Source: Euwallacea fornicatus | Taxonomy: Eukaryota > Arthropoda > Insecta > Coleoptera > Curculionidae | Direction of reading: 5' to 3' | DNA: 64,000 nucleotides | Assembly: GCF_040115645.1 (NCBI RefSeq) | Contig: NC_089559.1 | Location: forward strand, 496,001 to 560,000 | In this document: piece after piece, positions 1 through 13,200 of the stretch | Numbering within the stretch: position 1 is the first letter of the stretch | Layout: every line of letters starts with the position of its first letter | Notes under the pieces: model-generated | The model's database searches: none | Seen by the model: the letters and a program-made list of their open reading frames with translations, nothing else | Told to the model about the DNA's origin: nothing | Program-made: the position numbers and the translations under genes

Positions 1-725
1 CAGCGACGATTCCGGCTTCGATTCTGGAAGGGTCAAAGCGAAAGGTCAGAATTCGATTGTTGTGTTTTATTAGCTGCCAGTTAATCTTGGTTTCGATGAA
101 AAGTTAAAGTTAGCCGCAGATTAATAATTTGGCCCTTAGAGTAGGTGCAAAATTCTAATTTGTCATCGCCGAGGGGTTTATTTTGGATCTACCATGAACT
201 TTAACGTTGTTATTATTTATTCGAATCGGCTATTTTTATGTGGCGACATTGACCAGGAGCCAAAATTAAAAAATTGAAACCTCGGCCTCAACTCAACAAT
301 TGAGGCAGTAAATTTTCGTTTCGGCCCAGGATTTACGGTCAAATTTAACTGTTTTAATAATATCCAAAATGGCAGGCAGGTGTTGCTTTTTGGTCCAAAG
401 ACTCGAGAATTTATTCGATTCCAGGTCTAACAGTCAGGTATTTTTGGACGTTTTTGGGAAATATCGTCCGTTTTATATTTATAGTAAATAATACACATGT
501 TGCTTCGTATTAACTGCCGGGAATATACATATGAGTTTTGGAAATAAAGAGAAAAAATAGAAAACATTTAGTCCGGGCTGTTTTGATCCGGGAAATGCCG
601 AATAAAAAAATACTGTAGTTATCAATTAGAGTTTTTACCGAATAAATGTCCCAACAATTTTAAATGCACAATTTGTATTCGACATAAATTGGCAACGTCG
701 CGTGTAGCTTTTGTTTGTTTGTTTG

Positions 726-767
<42 letters not shown>

Positions 768-1290
768 AGAGATGGCTGTGCAATTCAGTTAAGACAAAGG
801 TGCGTAGCCATCTGGAAGTATAAAATGTGGAACGAGGAAACCGACTTTTCGACTACAAACATTTGAATTTAGACTCGTGTTTAATTAACGTTTGTCAGGT
901 ATCAACTTCACGTTAAAATTTAGATGTGACGTTGGATTAACTGAGGCTTCCTCAAGATCCCAGATCTTGTTAAAATTAGGGAAATAGTAATGTCGCTGTC
1001 TATTTATCTTTTAAGCGGGGATTTCAATTTTAATCGAATGAGGCTAGTAACAACGTTGCCGGATTGCGCACGTAATCTGAGCATGCCGACTCGTGTGACG
1101 CGAATTTTCATGGAAGTAGAACGTTTCTTCGTCGATTTTTGGAGCTTCTGCGTTATTGACATTTGAAAGTGTTCGGACTGTTTGTCGACAGGCCCAGCGG
1201 CGCGCGCATAAATGAACATTCCTTTAGTTGCACACCAACGAACAAGTCGTTACCGAGGAAACGTGAAATTAAAGAGAGCGCATACATATA
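1..1290. other. Intronic or upstream sequence, no gene seen
   Basis: AT-rich with a 39-base T run at 728-766. No open frame resembles a known protein. It probably lies in the Pkcdelta intron that splits the C1B finger, since the first half of that finger must be upstream of 4121. Confidence 0.4.
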
Positions 1291-1476
1291 CAGGGCATCT
1301 CAGTGATTCCGTTACAAGGTAATATCTCCGTTGCGATTAGAGATACTCGAAGACGTTTTGGGAACGAACCGTTTGCTCTGACGAAACGCATTGCGAGGTG
1401 GGACTCCGCCGTTTCTACTACTTCCGGTTACACCGGAAGTCGATGTCAACTTTTTCATTTCAAACGGAACACCTTG
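1291..1476 (-). mobile_element. 186-bp MITE, family A, copy 1
   Basis: Bounded by CAGGGCATCTCAG and the reverse of CAAGGTGTTCCG, with TATA on both sides, as expected for TA target duplication. Contains the near-palindrome ACTTCCGGT-TAC-ACCGGAAGT at 1421-1440. The reverse complement matches the element at 2141 along its length. No coding capacity. Confidence 0.65.
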
Positions 1477-2140
1477 TATATTTTTGCATTTTTTGATTCT
1501 ACACCTTAAAGTGGGTAAATAATTCTTAGACTTCCCTCCTCCGAGACCTTGCATTTAAACGCCCTTGGCTGCGCCCAGCTCAATAGCACGGCCGTAGTAT
1601 CGTTCATACCCTCTCAATACCGGTTAAATGTGTACGGAATGATGAACCATCCTTAATTAAATGTGCAAGTTTTAATGTTGAGTGATAATTATTCGAAATA
1701 TCTTTATTAGCTTTGCAAGCAGTGTGGCTGGTTTTTGGGCAAAATAGCCCAGACAGTAGTAATCGCAATTTGTTCAGTCATTACCATACAAACCAAATTT
1801 TGTTTTGAACAACAGATGAAACAGTTATTAAATGGTTAAGTGGAATTTGTTCCGAAAATTAGCTTTTGTTTACATTGCGTTATTGGAAACTTGTTTGAGA
1901 ACCGTTATAAAAATGTCATAAAACTGGCCGTTGGACCAGGCGAGAATTTGACATTTTGCAGAGATTGTCTTTTAAAAAAACGTAAGAAAAAGAGAATAAG
2001 CGGAGTTGCGGGTGCGCACCTGAGCTCCGCGCAACCAGACATCGCACGGGAGTTCGAATGTGGGGTCTGAGAATAGAGAGGCCCGATAATCATTTAATCG
2101 CTTCAAGGTGTGGAACTTAAAAAAAAAACGTAAAAATATA

Positions 2141-2305
2141 CAGGGTGTTTCATTTGAAACGAGGTAGTACCGGCGTGACCCGAGGTAGTGAAAGTAGCAC
2201 GCTCCCACCGCGTCGTCGATCGAACGAAACAATTTCAAAACATCTTCGAACATATCTAACGATAATGGCAACATCGCCTTGTAACGGAGCTATCGAGTCA
2301 CCCTG
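2141..2305 (+). mobile_element. 165-bp MITE, family A, copy 2
   Basis: Starts CAGGGTGTTTCATTTGAAAC and ends GTCACCCTG with TA flanks. It is the inverted homologue of the copy at 1291; shared blocks include ACGTCTTCGA-like and CCTTGTAACGGA segments. The internal ACCGG palindrome is decayed. Confidence 0.6.
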
Positions 2306-4120
2306 TATTTTACTTAGTACGAGGTACGACCTCTTGTTCGGTGAGCACGGAGAACGCTTAGCTACCTAGGCTCGAACAACAGATCGACCCTCGACACATA
2401 CAAGACACTGAACAAATAACACTAAGAATAATCATCAACGCGGGAAGAGGAGTTAAACAGAGACAGGCTAAATTACTTACAATAATAAATTACCGATCAG
2501 TTGTCTCGAATCAACCTTTCGGAAATGTCATCCCTCAGCGATGGAGAAGAGGAGATCCGGAGCTTTTCCAGCTACATTTTAGTTATTTGTTAATTTTCGT
2601 TTCCGAACGATTTTGGACTTCAAGCTCCGGAAGGGGTGGCAGTTCGCGCTCGAGTCCTCAGTAAGGGACAAATGTTATTCTCAACGAATTTCAGCTGAGG
2701 AGAGCACACACCCCCGTCCCCGCTTGTATGCGCGTGTGGGACCTCGTTCCCAAATCGAATGGAAGAATAAAATTCCTGAAATTATTTCAGTAAACTCACG
2801 TTGAGACGCTTCAAATTTAAACGATTTAAATTGAAACGCGTTTGCAATGTAATTTAATGAATAATTACAAAAATTTCAGTGCGTTTCGGTGATCGCCAGT
2901 GGCGTACGAAGGCTCGTCTCCGAATTTAAACTGGCAAGCGCGAGGCTAAGCCACACCTAATAGTGTTGTCCCACTGCTTTAATCTTACTGCACACGCTAC
3001 TGAATCGTACCATTGAAATTTAATTCATTTTCGGTGTATATAATTTAGACACCGTTCAATGTTTTTTTTTTTTTTTCCAAAACGGCCTGGCATGCAGTGA
3101 TGCAGCTTCAGTGGCGTAGAAGCAAACCAAGAATTTCTTCAAACTTCGACCATTCATTTGGTCGAAATGCCGCTGACTTTTACAATTGTGTGTGTGTGTG
3201 TGTGTGTTAAGCGTATTTTCTTCACTTTTTGTTAGCCGTCAGTGGCTTACGAACCACGTTTTTTTTTTTCATTTTTTTTCAATTTTTTTTTTCAATTTTT
3301 TTTTCAATTTTTTTTTTCATTTTTTTTTTCAATTTTTTTTTCATTTTTTTTTAATGCTCTCAGAGTTTTTGTTTTATTTTCTTGTTTTTAGCTTTGCATA
3401 AAATTCCAAGCATAGAGAGACGACTTACTATATATTTACTTCTTCGGATATGGCAAAGATAAATAGACAGCATCGAATGGAGATGAATACGCCATTATTC
3501 AGTTGCAACGTTGCTTTCAAGCAGGATCGAATACTGCGACAGGGATTTTAATTTATCGACTCGTAAATCTCGTGAGAAAAAGCCGCTTTTCGTTCCCGAT
3601 TTTCGAAACTGACTATTTTTAAGCGCGTATCTTTCAACGTGCGGTTGTTTTTGACATTTCGCTAATTTACCATTTGCCTCGCATGGGATTACGAGCGATT
3701 TATATTTACATATAACGAAATGCGGTGAGTCACGCACCTTCCATTGCACTCTGAACTCGGCAGTTTTCATTTAGCCCAGATTGATGGAGATTTAAGAAAA
3801 AAAAAAACGAAAAAATTCCGATATACGACATTTTAATTTTGGAGTTTTGGAGGCATACATCGGCTCCAGTTTCTCTCTGGCATATTATAATTTATAATAT
3901 TTCCAGAAACAGCGAACGTGAAACGTAATATATTATGCAAATTGCCTGCTACTTCTGCCAGAATAGACGTGTAGTAAGAAACGAATCTCGCTGTACATAA
4001 ACATGTCTGCAAAGGGATATTAAAGTACCTATTTAGCATTTATTATTTACGGGCAAAATATTCAGGGTTTTTTACGTAAATACGAACAAAAAGCTTCCAA
4101 AAGCTTTTGATTCTATGTAG
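2306..4120. repeat. Intronic sequence with simple repeats
   Basis: No gene. Contains a (TG)n run at 3187-3207 and a T-rich minisatellite at 3258-3353 made of roughly 10-12 base units of T8-9 plus CA. Two copies of the motif CAGTGGCGTA occur at 2897 and 3109. Confidence 0.6.
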
Positions 4121-4222
4121 AATGCGACGTGAACTGTCACAAAAAATGCCAGAAACTCATGGCGAACCTGTGCGGCATCAATCAGAAACTGGTGGCGGAG
4201 ACCATTGAAAAAGTAAGAAAAG
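4121..4222 (+). CDS. Pkcdelta: Pkcdelta exon: end of C1B zinc finger
   Basis: Follows acceptor TATGTAG and ends at donor GTAAGT. It begins with two bases that complete a Glu codon, then reads CDVNCHKKC and ANLCGINQKL. That supplies C-x4-H-x2-C-x7-C, the second half of the C1 zinc-binding pattern. The first half of the finger is not seen between 1 and 4120. One base is left over, which joins in frame to the exon at 12225. An earlier GT (at 4213) would put the next exon out of frame. Confidence 0.88.
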
Positions 4223-7200
4223 GTAAGTGATGAAAATCGAGCCTCTCAGAAAGGTGAAAAACAGTTTAAATTTGATCGATAACAGTCTTGTGCGTATGTT
4301 TCTTGGCACTGGGCCCCGTTCAATTAGGTGCGTTTGTAGTTTTATTGCTCGATTTCCCCCTAATGTAAATTGATTATGATCCGCTTGAAAGTTATTTGCA
4401 AATGGCACCCAAAAACATTAATTAAAAGCCATCATCGCGAAACTTATAAATTAACCAGAAAATACAATGCCAGTTTGCTGTGGTCCATCAGAGAAGCGTT
4501 TCCATTGGCCGCAAGCGTCGATGAGGGTATTGCCGCGGTGTTGGACGTTGACAAATTGGTCTTCTCACAAAACGTCAAAATGCTAAATTAATAGGACCGC
4601 TAGAAGCAACACCGCTCACACAAACAGACGTATTTTTTGAGTTCTCTTTTTTTTTTTTGCAGAAAACCCTTTCGTGACGTATATTGACGCGGCCACAATT
4701 TTGTTGTTACATATTTTTGGCCTCAGATCTCCTCAGGCTAATAATAGCCAGTACGCGTCACGTTCGTATCAAGCGTGTGACTTATCGCTTGTCTAGTAGT
4801 TGTTTATTTTTGGACAGGTGGTACACACAACATGTTAATGCTGGAGGCGGTGTCCTGCAATTGTCGCCATTTTTTCTCCCAAAGCGTATTTTTTTAGAAA
4901 AAAAGGCTCGTCTAATTATAGTTTGGTACTCGGCTTTGATAGACAAGAGGCGACAATTGACGTCTGTCAATTGTCACACTGAGGAGCGTGTCGAAGCGGT
5001 GGCGATTTAAACTGCTCGCTTAAAACTCCGAGCGGCCATTTTAAATTATTAGTACCTGAACCAGGGGCGTCTGTTGCCAAGTTCATTAATTGGGACGAAA
5101 ACCATTTTAGGCTGTATTTTTATGGCTTTAATATATTGACTAGAGGTCCAGAACTTACACCAGCGCAAAATTATTACCTTTTCCGACACGTCAAAAAATT
5201 AATTTAACTGCGAATATCATAAACTAATGGCACTATTTAAGGGGTTTATGCAATAAAACGTTTATGAATTACAACTTTATGTAGCTGTGGCCCAAACTTT
5301 TTAGCTATTTCATGGATTTTTTATCTTTTTTGCACCCTACTTAGAGCTTAAAATTTATGCGAATAAAATTATTAAACAAACATTAAAAGCTGTCGTAAAG
5401 TTTATTTCTTTATAAGTTTTGTAAACAAGGGACCTCTTGCAAAAGAGTTTGTACATTGAAACTTCCATGTTCTTGTCATGTTTCAGTCTTTAAGCTATAC
5501 AGAATGTTCCTGAATTGATGGTAAGAACCTGAACGGGCGAATTTTGAGCCAAATTTAAGTCGAAAAGTTCACGTGAAAATATGTCCAAAAATGCTTTCGT
5601 TTCGACCTACAGGGTGTTGAAAAACCGCTTTTTTTCGTCTTTTTTATCACTTGTATGTTTTCCATCGAAACTTATTCGGAATTTGTACATATCACACGCC
5701 GAGCGTTTCCTGCAAACGGAGAATTTCGAATTTTGATTTCGCATACGGGGTGACGCGGATTGACGAGCCTTGAGCTCTCACTTGCCGCATTTCTTTCACG
5801 TTAATATTTTGAACCTTTTAGAAAAATCTCTGAAATCCGCATTGACTTTTTTCACTTCAGTTCCTTGCAAAATGTCCATTTCGCGGTCACATCGATCGAT
5901 CCAAATGACAAAGCGACACTTGGCGAAGCCGGCCAATCACTTGTCGCTGCATTCGTTTGCTGTCAAGTTTGACAACTATCGACCGGTAGCTGCTCGAACC
6001 TGTCAAAATTTGTGAAAACGCGAGAGCGTTTTTTTAACACCCCGCGGATCGAAGCCGAAGCATTTTCGGGTACACCTTTGCGCGACCTTTTCGTCTTAAA
6101 TTTGGCTTGGGATTCACCGATTAAATTTCAAAGCAGACTTTGACGCGCGCCCATGAACGAGGTCTAGAAAAATCAGTTTGATTTTGGACATCGCAAATCG
6201 GGGACCATCTTAAGCGGGTTCGCAAGCTAAAGAATTTCACAGTCGGCCTGCGAGGTTTCACTTATATGGACGTTTTGCCTTCGCTGCACGCCACCGAAGG
6301 CTTCGGAGGTGGGTGAAAAAAATTATTGAAAAAACGATCGAAAATATCGTTAAATGTATTTATTTACCGATTCATAAATCAGGGGCAGTCCTCGCGTGGC
6401 ATACAAATTGAATCGATCTAAATCTTACTGAATATTTGAACGGTCGGATTGCACACACCTTCGGCGAATTCATGACCTAAGTACGCCAATGGAGATGTCG
6501 GAATGGCGAGGAAAGACCATTAAGGACTGTGAAGTGACAACAGTGACAAACTTGTTCGTTGATTCCATTTAATACACAGTTAGTGGATTATGGGATCGTC
6601 AATAACATCTGGCCCGGGCAATTATAATACAATGCGTGAGTAATACGTCGACGAAAAATTTCTAAAAACAAAAAATCAAATTCATTATCGCATAAACGAA
6701 TAGTAAAATTTTTACAAGCCGGAAAGCTGAGTATCGTTGGCCGAGTACTAAAATTTACTTGTCGAAAAGCGTTTTGTCGAAGATTAGAAATAAGATTTAG
6801 TGACTCGAAGTCATGAGTCATTCCCTTAAGTTTGCTAAGTCGTTTCTCACTGATACTGTTCGGCTTAGTCTGTCCGATCGCCGGTCTTGAGAATTCTAAA
6901 TGGATGCGATTTTTAAAACCGGCGTTACGGTCATGCCGACGTCACTGCAGATAAGCCTAACGAAGGAAAAGTCATTTACATCGAACGATTGAAACTAACT
7001 TCTGCATGAGGTCCCGTGGACGTCAGACATAGATCCGATTATAATCCGTTGTTTATCTCAGCGGATTGTGCCATGAGGATCGCTCCTCTTCGAATCATTT
7101 TTTTTTTTTTTATCAAGAACAAACAGGGGCTTCGCATATACCGGGCGATTCGAGAAGGTGACTCGCGTTTATAGCTTTTTTATTTTTAAATCTAGAAAGT

Positions 7201-10200
7201 TGACGTTTGGTGAGGAACCGCATGGGAACGGGGGCCGATTGATTGACGTTAATGACGTGTACCTAGCACTTCCGGTTTCACCGGAAATGACGTCAGCTTT
7301 CGTTTTTTGTACGTAATGCCCCGCAAGTTTGAACTTTTTTGCAATCCAGGAGCCACTTTTAGTCTAAAGATGTTTTATTTTTTGAAAAATTCATATTTTT
7401 TTTAGGTTTTGTCGTGTCGTGCCATGCCGCTGAGGCATACGTATTAGGCACGACTTCAGGCCAGATTTTTGGGGAAAATACTAATTTGTCATTTCACCGA
7501 GTATTTTTTCTCTCATACGCAATTTAAATACCAAAAAAGAGTTTTTCCCGTTTATCTTCCGTTTTTGGAACAACACAGGGGCTCAATGCGATTTTCTAAA
7601 AGGCTATTTTCCTGGATTTATTTATACCAGGCACAACGTGCATACATTTAAAAATGAACCGTTAATTCATTGAAAATATTTAAATTTGGAAGAAAATACG
7701 TGCCACCTTCCAAATGCGAGGACGAAAAACCTAAATATTTCCACTTCTAGAGAAGACAGTTTAAAAGGCTACTGCTTACCGAGAACAACGAGGTGGTCAT
7801 TTTGAACGGCTCGGTTAATTACTTGTTGATGACCGCAAAAATACAGAGGTTTTTTCGGAATTGGACGCCCTGACGACTAGCTAATCCCACATTCTAGAGC
7901 TATCTCACGAATTGACGCACTTGAATCAACTTCTACCACAAACGAAATATGGATTCTTTCGTCTTCACTGAAGATGAACTTTTCTTCTTCATCGGCACTT
8001 CCCGTTTTCATTTTACGCACTAATTTTTTAAAATGGCGACGACCTGGATGGTTTCTAAGTCGAAACTTTTCCGCACAAAGTCGCACAGCATCGGAAGGCC
8101 GTTCACGACATTCTCCAAACACCACCAGCATACCAACTTTTTCGCAAAAAAATACATGTTTTAAAATGGTATATTTTTGAGTCAAAAAATGACCTCTAGA
8201 TTCAAAAAAAGTTAAAACTTTTAGGGCATTACGTTTAAAAATCGGAAGTTGAAGTCATTTCCGGTCAGACCGGAAGTTCTAGGTGTACGTCATTGACGTC
8301 AATCAATCGACTCTGTTCTCATACAGCTTCCGTCCCAATTTCAACTTTCTAAGTTTGAAAGCGAAAGAGTTATAAGGGCGGCCCATCTTCTTGAATCGTC
8401 CGGTATATAGCATTTTTTCAATGCGAGACATCGACGTCAGATCTCGTTCCAAGTGCATTGTCGTTCGTATCTAGGGGAACTGTTCAGATTCGATTTTTAT
8501 TCTGTGACAAGACGAATTTGACATGACCCATTACATTAATTAATAATTAAAATTAAAAATAAATATGTTTATTTGTTAAACGTTTTTAAACTGTGAGTTA
8601 AAAAACGTATATCCTGAGACTTATGGCTCAAAAGTAGAACAACCGAAGCATTCCCTATGTTTTCCCTAGAAATTAAATCTTTTATTTAGCGTCAGTGGCG
8701 GAGACCTTATTTTTAATTAATTCCCACCATCTGTTGTTCACAGACTTCAGTAATTGTTCAATATAATCTTCAGACATTCAGTTGCGGGCATTTTGAGCCT
8801 CCTTGAGTAAATCCCCCATATTTCATGCCATTTTCTTCCGAATTATTCTGCCAATTTCATTCCGAAGGTGGTTTCCTATGGGTTTCAGATCGGGGCTTCG
8901 AGCCGGCCAGATCGTCACCTCAAATTTATGTACTGTTTACCACCATTAACTGCAATTAATTTGGAGTACGTCTCGCATTGTCATGTTGGAATGTCCACGG
9001 AAGGCTCGTATTTTACACTGCCGAGGACAGAGCATGTGAGTTTCTAGAATATTTTTGTGAACATATCGATGCATAATTTTCGCTAATGGATCGATGTCAA
9101 ATCCTCTGAGGCATCCCTCAACTACCTGTAACTCCTCCACGTTCAATCGTCAATTTAGTATATTTCGGATTAAACCGTTCATTAATTGGTCTTCTGACCC
9201 AACGAATTTCGTCTGATTCGAACAGTTTAAATCGATTTTCATCTGATAAAAGGACAGTTTTCCAATTTTCGTATGACCAGTTCGCATGCTCTCTGGCAAA
9301 ACCTAATCCAGTCTTTCTATTTTTCTTTGAGATGAAAGGTTTCTTTGCTGGTTTTCATCCACATAAACCAGCGTTTTTTGATCATCGTTTACGTGGTACT
9401 CACTCGTGCTGAAACGCGTAACTCTCGATGTACGCCACTTGTACCCCTGAACGGATCCTGGGTGGACATTTTCATTCTTGTGTCCATCACTCGATCAGTT
9501 TTTCGTCTTCGGCCACACCTCGGGAGCTCGTCTTCGGTTCCTCTACGTGTTAAGTCAGAAATCACCCCTGATATTGATTTATTCAAATTTAAATCCGGTG
9601 CGATTTTACACTGCCTTCCACTACCTCAAAAATTTTCCAAGTTTTTTTTTTTTCTTTTTTTTTTTTGACTGACATGATAGATGAACTCCTCTTGGCATCT
9701 TGAAATATTTTCAGTAAATAAAGTCGATATCACGCAATAATATTATAAGTAAACAAATTGGCTGCTCTACGTGACAAAACAGTCTGGAAAAAGGACATAA
9801 ACAAAATTTATTGAAAATATGTTTTTACCTTTGCGATATGTGGACAAACGAGAAATATGTGTTTTATCAAATCTAAAAAAAAATATTTTTTGGAAATTTG
9901 TTTATTTTGAATTTCTAATTAGGCGTTCCCCACGTGAGCGATAGTGTACGTGCCCTCGATTCGGCCGTTTCAGCGTATTCTATGCCTTTTCTAGTGTTTT
10001 TGCAGGCCGACTGTAGTACAATAAATTTGTTCTTACTTACAAATTGAATCTCCTGTGATTCTCTTGTGCTCAGATTGACTCCATTCTCTTCGCACCAATC
10101 CGACATTAAATCGACGGCTGTGTTTGCTTTTGTTAGAATTTCCATGGTGTTCGAAGCTGTTATGATTAAATTGCTGTCATCCACGCATAATATTGATTTT

Positions 10201-13200
10201 CCTTGTGATGCTAAGCCATTTAGTAATGGAGTGGGAGAAAGACTTAATCCTTGAGGTGTACTCAACGTTACATGCCTTGCATCTGATAGAACTCCATCTA
10301 TATCAACAATCGGCAATTTCCCCAAAATTAAGTTATGGCTTAACGTATCAAAAGTCTTTGGCATCCCAAGGAAAAGCCCCAAAGACGATAATTTCCTTGT
10401 TTAAGGCGTCGTCAATATATATAGTGTGTGCCACTTTTGTTGCAATCGCGGTTATTAGCAAAGATGGAGGGATGCGACTTTCGCGAGCCTGTGTCTCTTT
10501 TTCGTGAAACTATTGATGACGTTAGCAGACTTAACCCAGTCATCTTAGTTTGTTCACTACAGGGCGTTTTTGAAAATATTGCATTTTGGGCTCCCCCTAT
10601 AGCTCGAGTACGAACCAAGTTATTGAAAGTGTCAAACCTGTGTCAGATAGGGATTTTTACGTAGAATCCAGTGGCGTACTCAGATTTTATTTATAATCCA
10701 TAGCTCTCTTGATGTGAACTAAACTTACATTTTTTTTAACGGGACACCCTGTATAATTTTAGCTGTTCCAACTCCCTTAATTTTCCCAATTTCAAAAATG
10801 CAAAATCCGATATGGTTATTTCAAATAACGTCAGAAATTGACGCTTTCCGCTAGAATAGTTGTCAGAGGCGGCCATATTTAACACAAAGTAATTAGCGAC
10901 AATTATAATCGTTAACATTCATATAAACAGTTGAAATCTAATTGACAGTATGCAGTACGAAAGGCTTAACACACAGTTTTACTTTTTAGAACATGATTTC
11001 TAGCAAGAGGAAAATACAGTTTTTTTGAGCTGCGTAATGAATAATAATAGAATAATAATCAGAATTAGTAAAAATATACAGGGCATCCCATTTAAGAAAG
11101 CACAAGTTTGGCCCAAATGTCAAAAACTATGAATTATAAATGAAATCTGACTACGCCATTGGATTCCACGCAAAAATCTCCATCTGACACTGTTTTTACG
11201 TTGTCAAGAACTTGACGCATATTTAAGCTATAGAGGGAGCCCAAAATGCAATATTCTCAAAAACGCCCTGTGGTGCACAAACCAAGATGACTGGGTTAAG
11301 TCTGCTGACGTCATCAATGGTTTCACTAAAAATGGGACACAGGCTCGCGAAAGTCGCATCTCTCCATCTTTTCTAATAGCCGAGATGTCCCGCGATTGCA
11401 ACAAAAGTGGGACACCCTGTAGAGTTGCGTCGAACGGTCAGGGCGAGTTCATGTTGAGAGTTGGACAGAGTTTATACCTTTCCGGGCTATCCATTAGCGC
11501 ACGATCAAAAACACTTTTCCATTCCTTTCCCGTTACATCCCTAGTTGCAGAGATATTACTTATGGAAAATAAATTTTTCCACGCCGGTAAACTAAAAATC
11601 CTGATTAAGTACTCGTTTAATTACGCACTTTCTGAGCTGAGAGATAAATCATTTGAGACTTATTCATAAATTTCTTCGCTGAAATTCGGTATTAAATACG
11701 CCAAAGAGCGGAACTTTCGGAAGTTTCCGAATATCATTTATCACGGATTCTCTCTTTTGTTTCTCTCGGTAGTTTCTTGGGCCGTAAATTGGACGCTCGT
11801 TCAGCAAATGTTTTGAGAAATATTTCAATCGTCGGTGCCCGAATCCCCATTGTAAATTAGTTGATTTTAATCGTCTTAAGCTATAAGCGATCGTTTTTGG
11901 GGGAGTTCGTTGCAGTCCGTCAGGCAAGCCATTTGATTGGTGTTCTACGGCTAAATGCGGGTGCGGACGTTGACGAATCGGACCAACCTATTTTGTTTTT
12001 TTTTTTTTTTTTTTTTGGAGGTATGATGCTATAACGCGCATATTTTTATCGTGACACGAATACTATTTTGAAAAATTGAATATAATTTAGTGCATTAGCG
12101 ACGTTGAAATAGTGCCAAGTAGCAGGCCATAAATAACCAGGAAGTAAAGTTTTGCCTAAACCGTGTTGGCGGTTAAACAGAGCATTTCCTTGAATGCCGA
12201 ATAAAAAAAAACCTCCATTTTCAGGTTCAGTAGACAGTCGAGATTCTCCTGGAAACACTCTAAATCCGGCCACCAACCCGGCCTTCGCCCTTGACTTCAA
12301 CGACCTGCCCGAAGAGGTGTGCCAGAGCAGTACGTATCAGAGTTTCCAAAAAAGTGGCAGAATCACTCCCCCGGCCACGACCATCCCCCGATTTAGGAAA
12401 TACTGTGTGGACGACTTTAACTTTTTGAAGGTGCTAGGAAAGGGCAGTTTCGGAAAGGTAACGAATCGCTCTATGGCTCTCTAGTTAGGCGGGACATGTT
12501 TGCGTAGGATTCGATTTAATAATCTTAAAATTGGTACAGGTAAAAATGTAAAAAATCGCTTTTTTCTCGGGAACTATTGACCGAGATCTTGATGAAATTT
12601 CAGGAGAGTTTTAATTGCTTTTTAGGTTCTGCTGGCCGAACTGAAAGGCACTGAATACTACTACGCCATTAAGTGTCTGAAAAAAGACGTGGTGCTAGAA
12701 GACGATGACGTTGAATGCACCCTTATCGAGCGAAAAGTGCTGGCTTTGGGCACGAAACATCCCTATTTGTGTCATTTACTCTGCACCTTTCAAACAGAGG
12801 TAAGAACTCATTACGTTTTTAGGACGTTGATTCACCACTATTGCGGAACAGGACTGAGTGATTTTCTAATAGTTTTTGCGCCCCAAATCCTAGAAACCGT
12901 TTGATTTGTTCCTAAATGCAACGTCGAAATGGCGGATGCGCTTTTAATTGCCGTCTCTGACGTGGCGTAAGTGTCGTCATCTAGATGCCCTCACAGTAGC
13001 GGTCATAAGTATTTAAATTTTTAAAAATCGCTTTTTTTTTAATCGACGGGTATAATTTGAAATTTGAAATATATAATATATTCTACTTTATCGTCCTCCT
13101 TGGTATGTTGGTACTTTTTGGAATTTGATTTCGAATAGAAATAAACACACAAATATACTGCGGACGAAAGCATGGAAATTTTTGTATTTATTGATAAAAA

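Noticed and set aside
1..44. Possible Pkcdelta exon ending at GTCAGA, frame SDDSGFDSGRVKAK
   Set aside because: Its one-base overhang could join the exon at 4121 or 12225, but the sequence does not supply the missing first half of the C1B finger, and 4121-4222 already joins 12225 in frame.
3186..3401. Phe-rich open frame on +
   Set aside because: Produced entirely by the TG and T-rich simple repeats.
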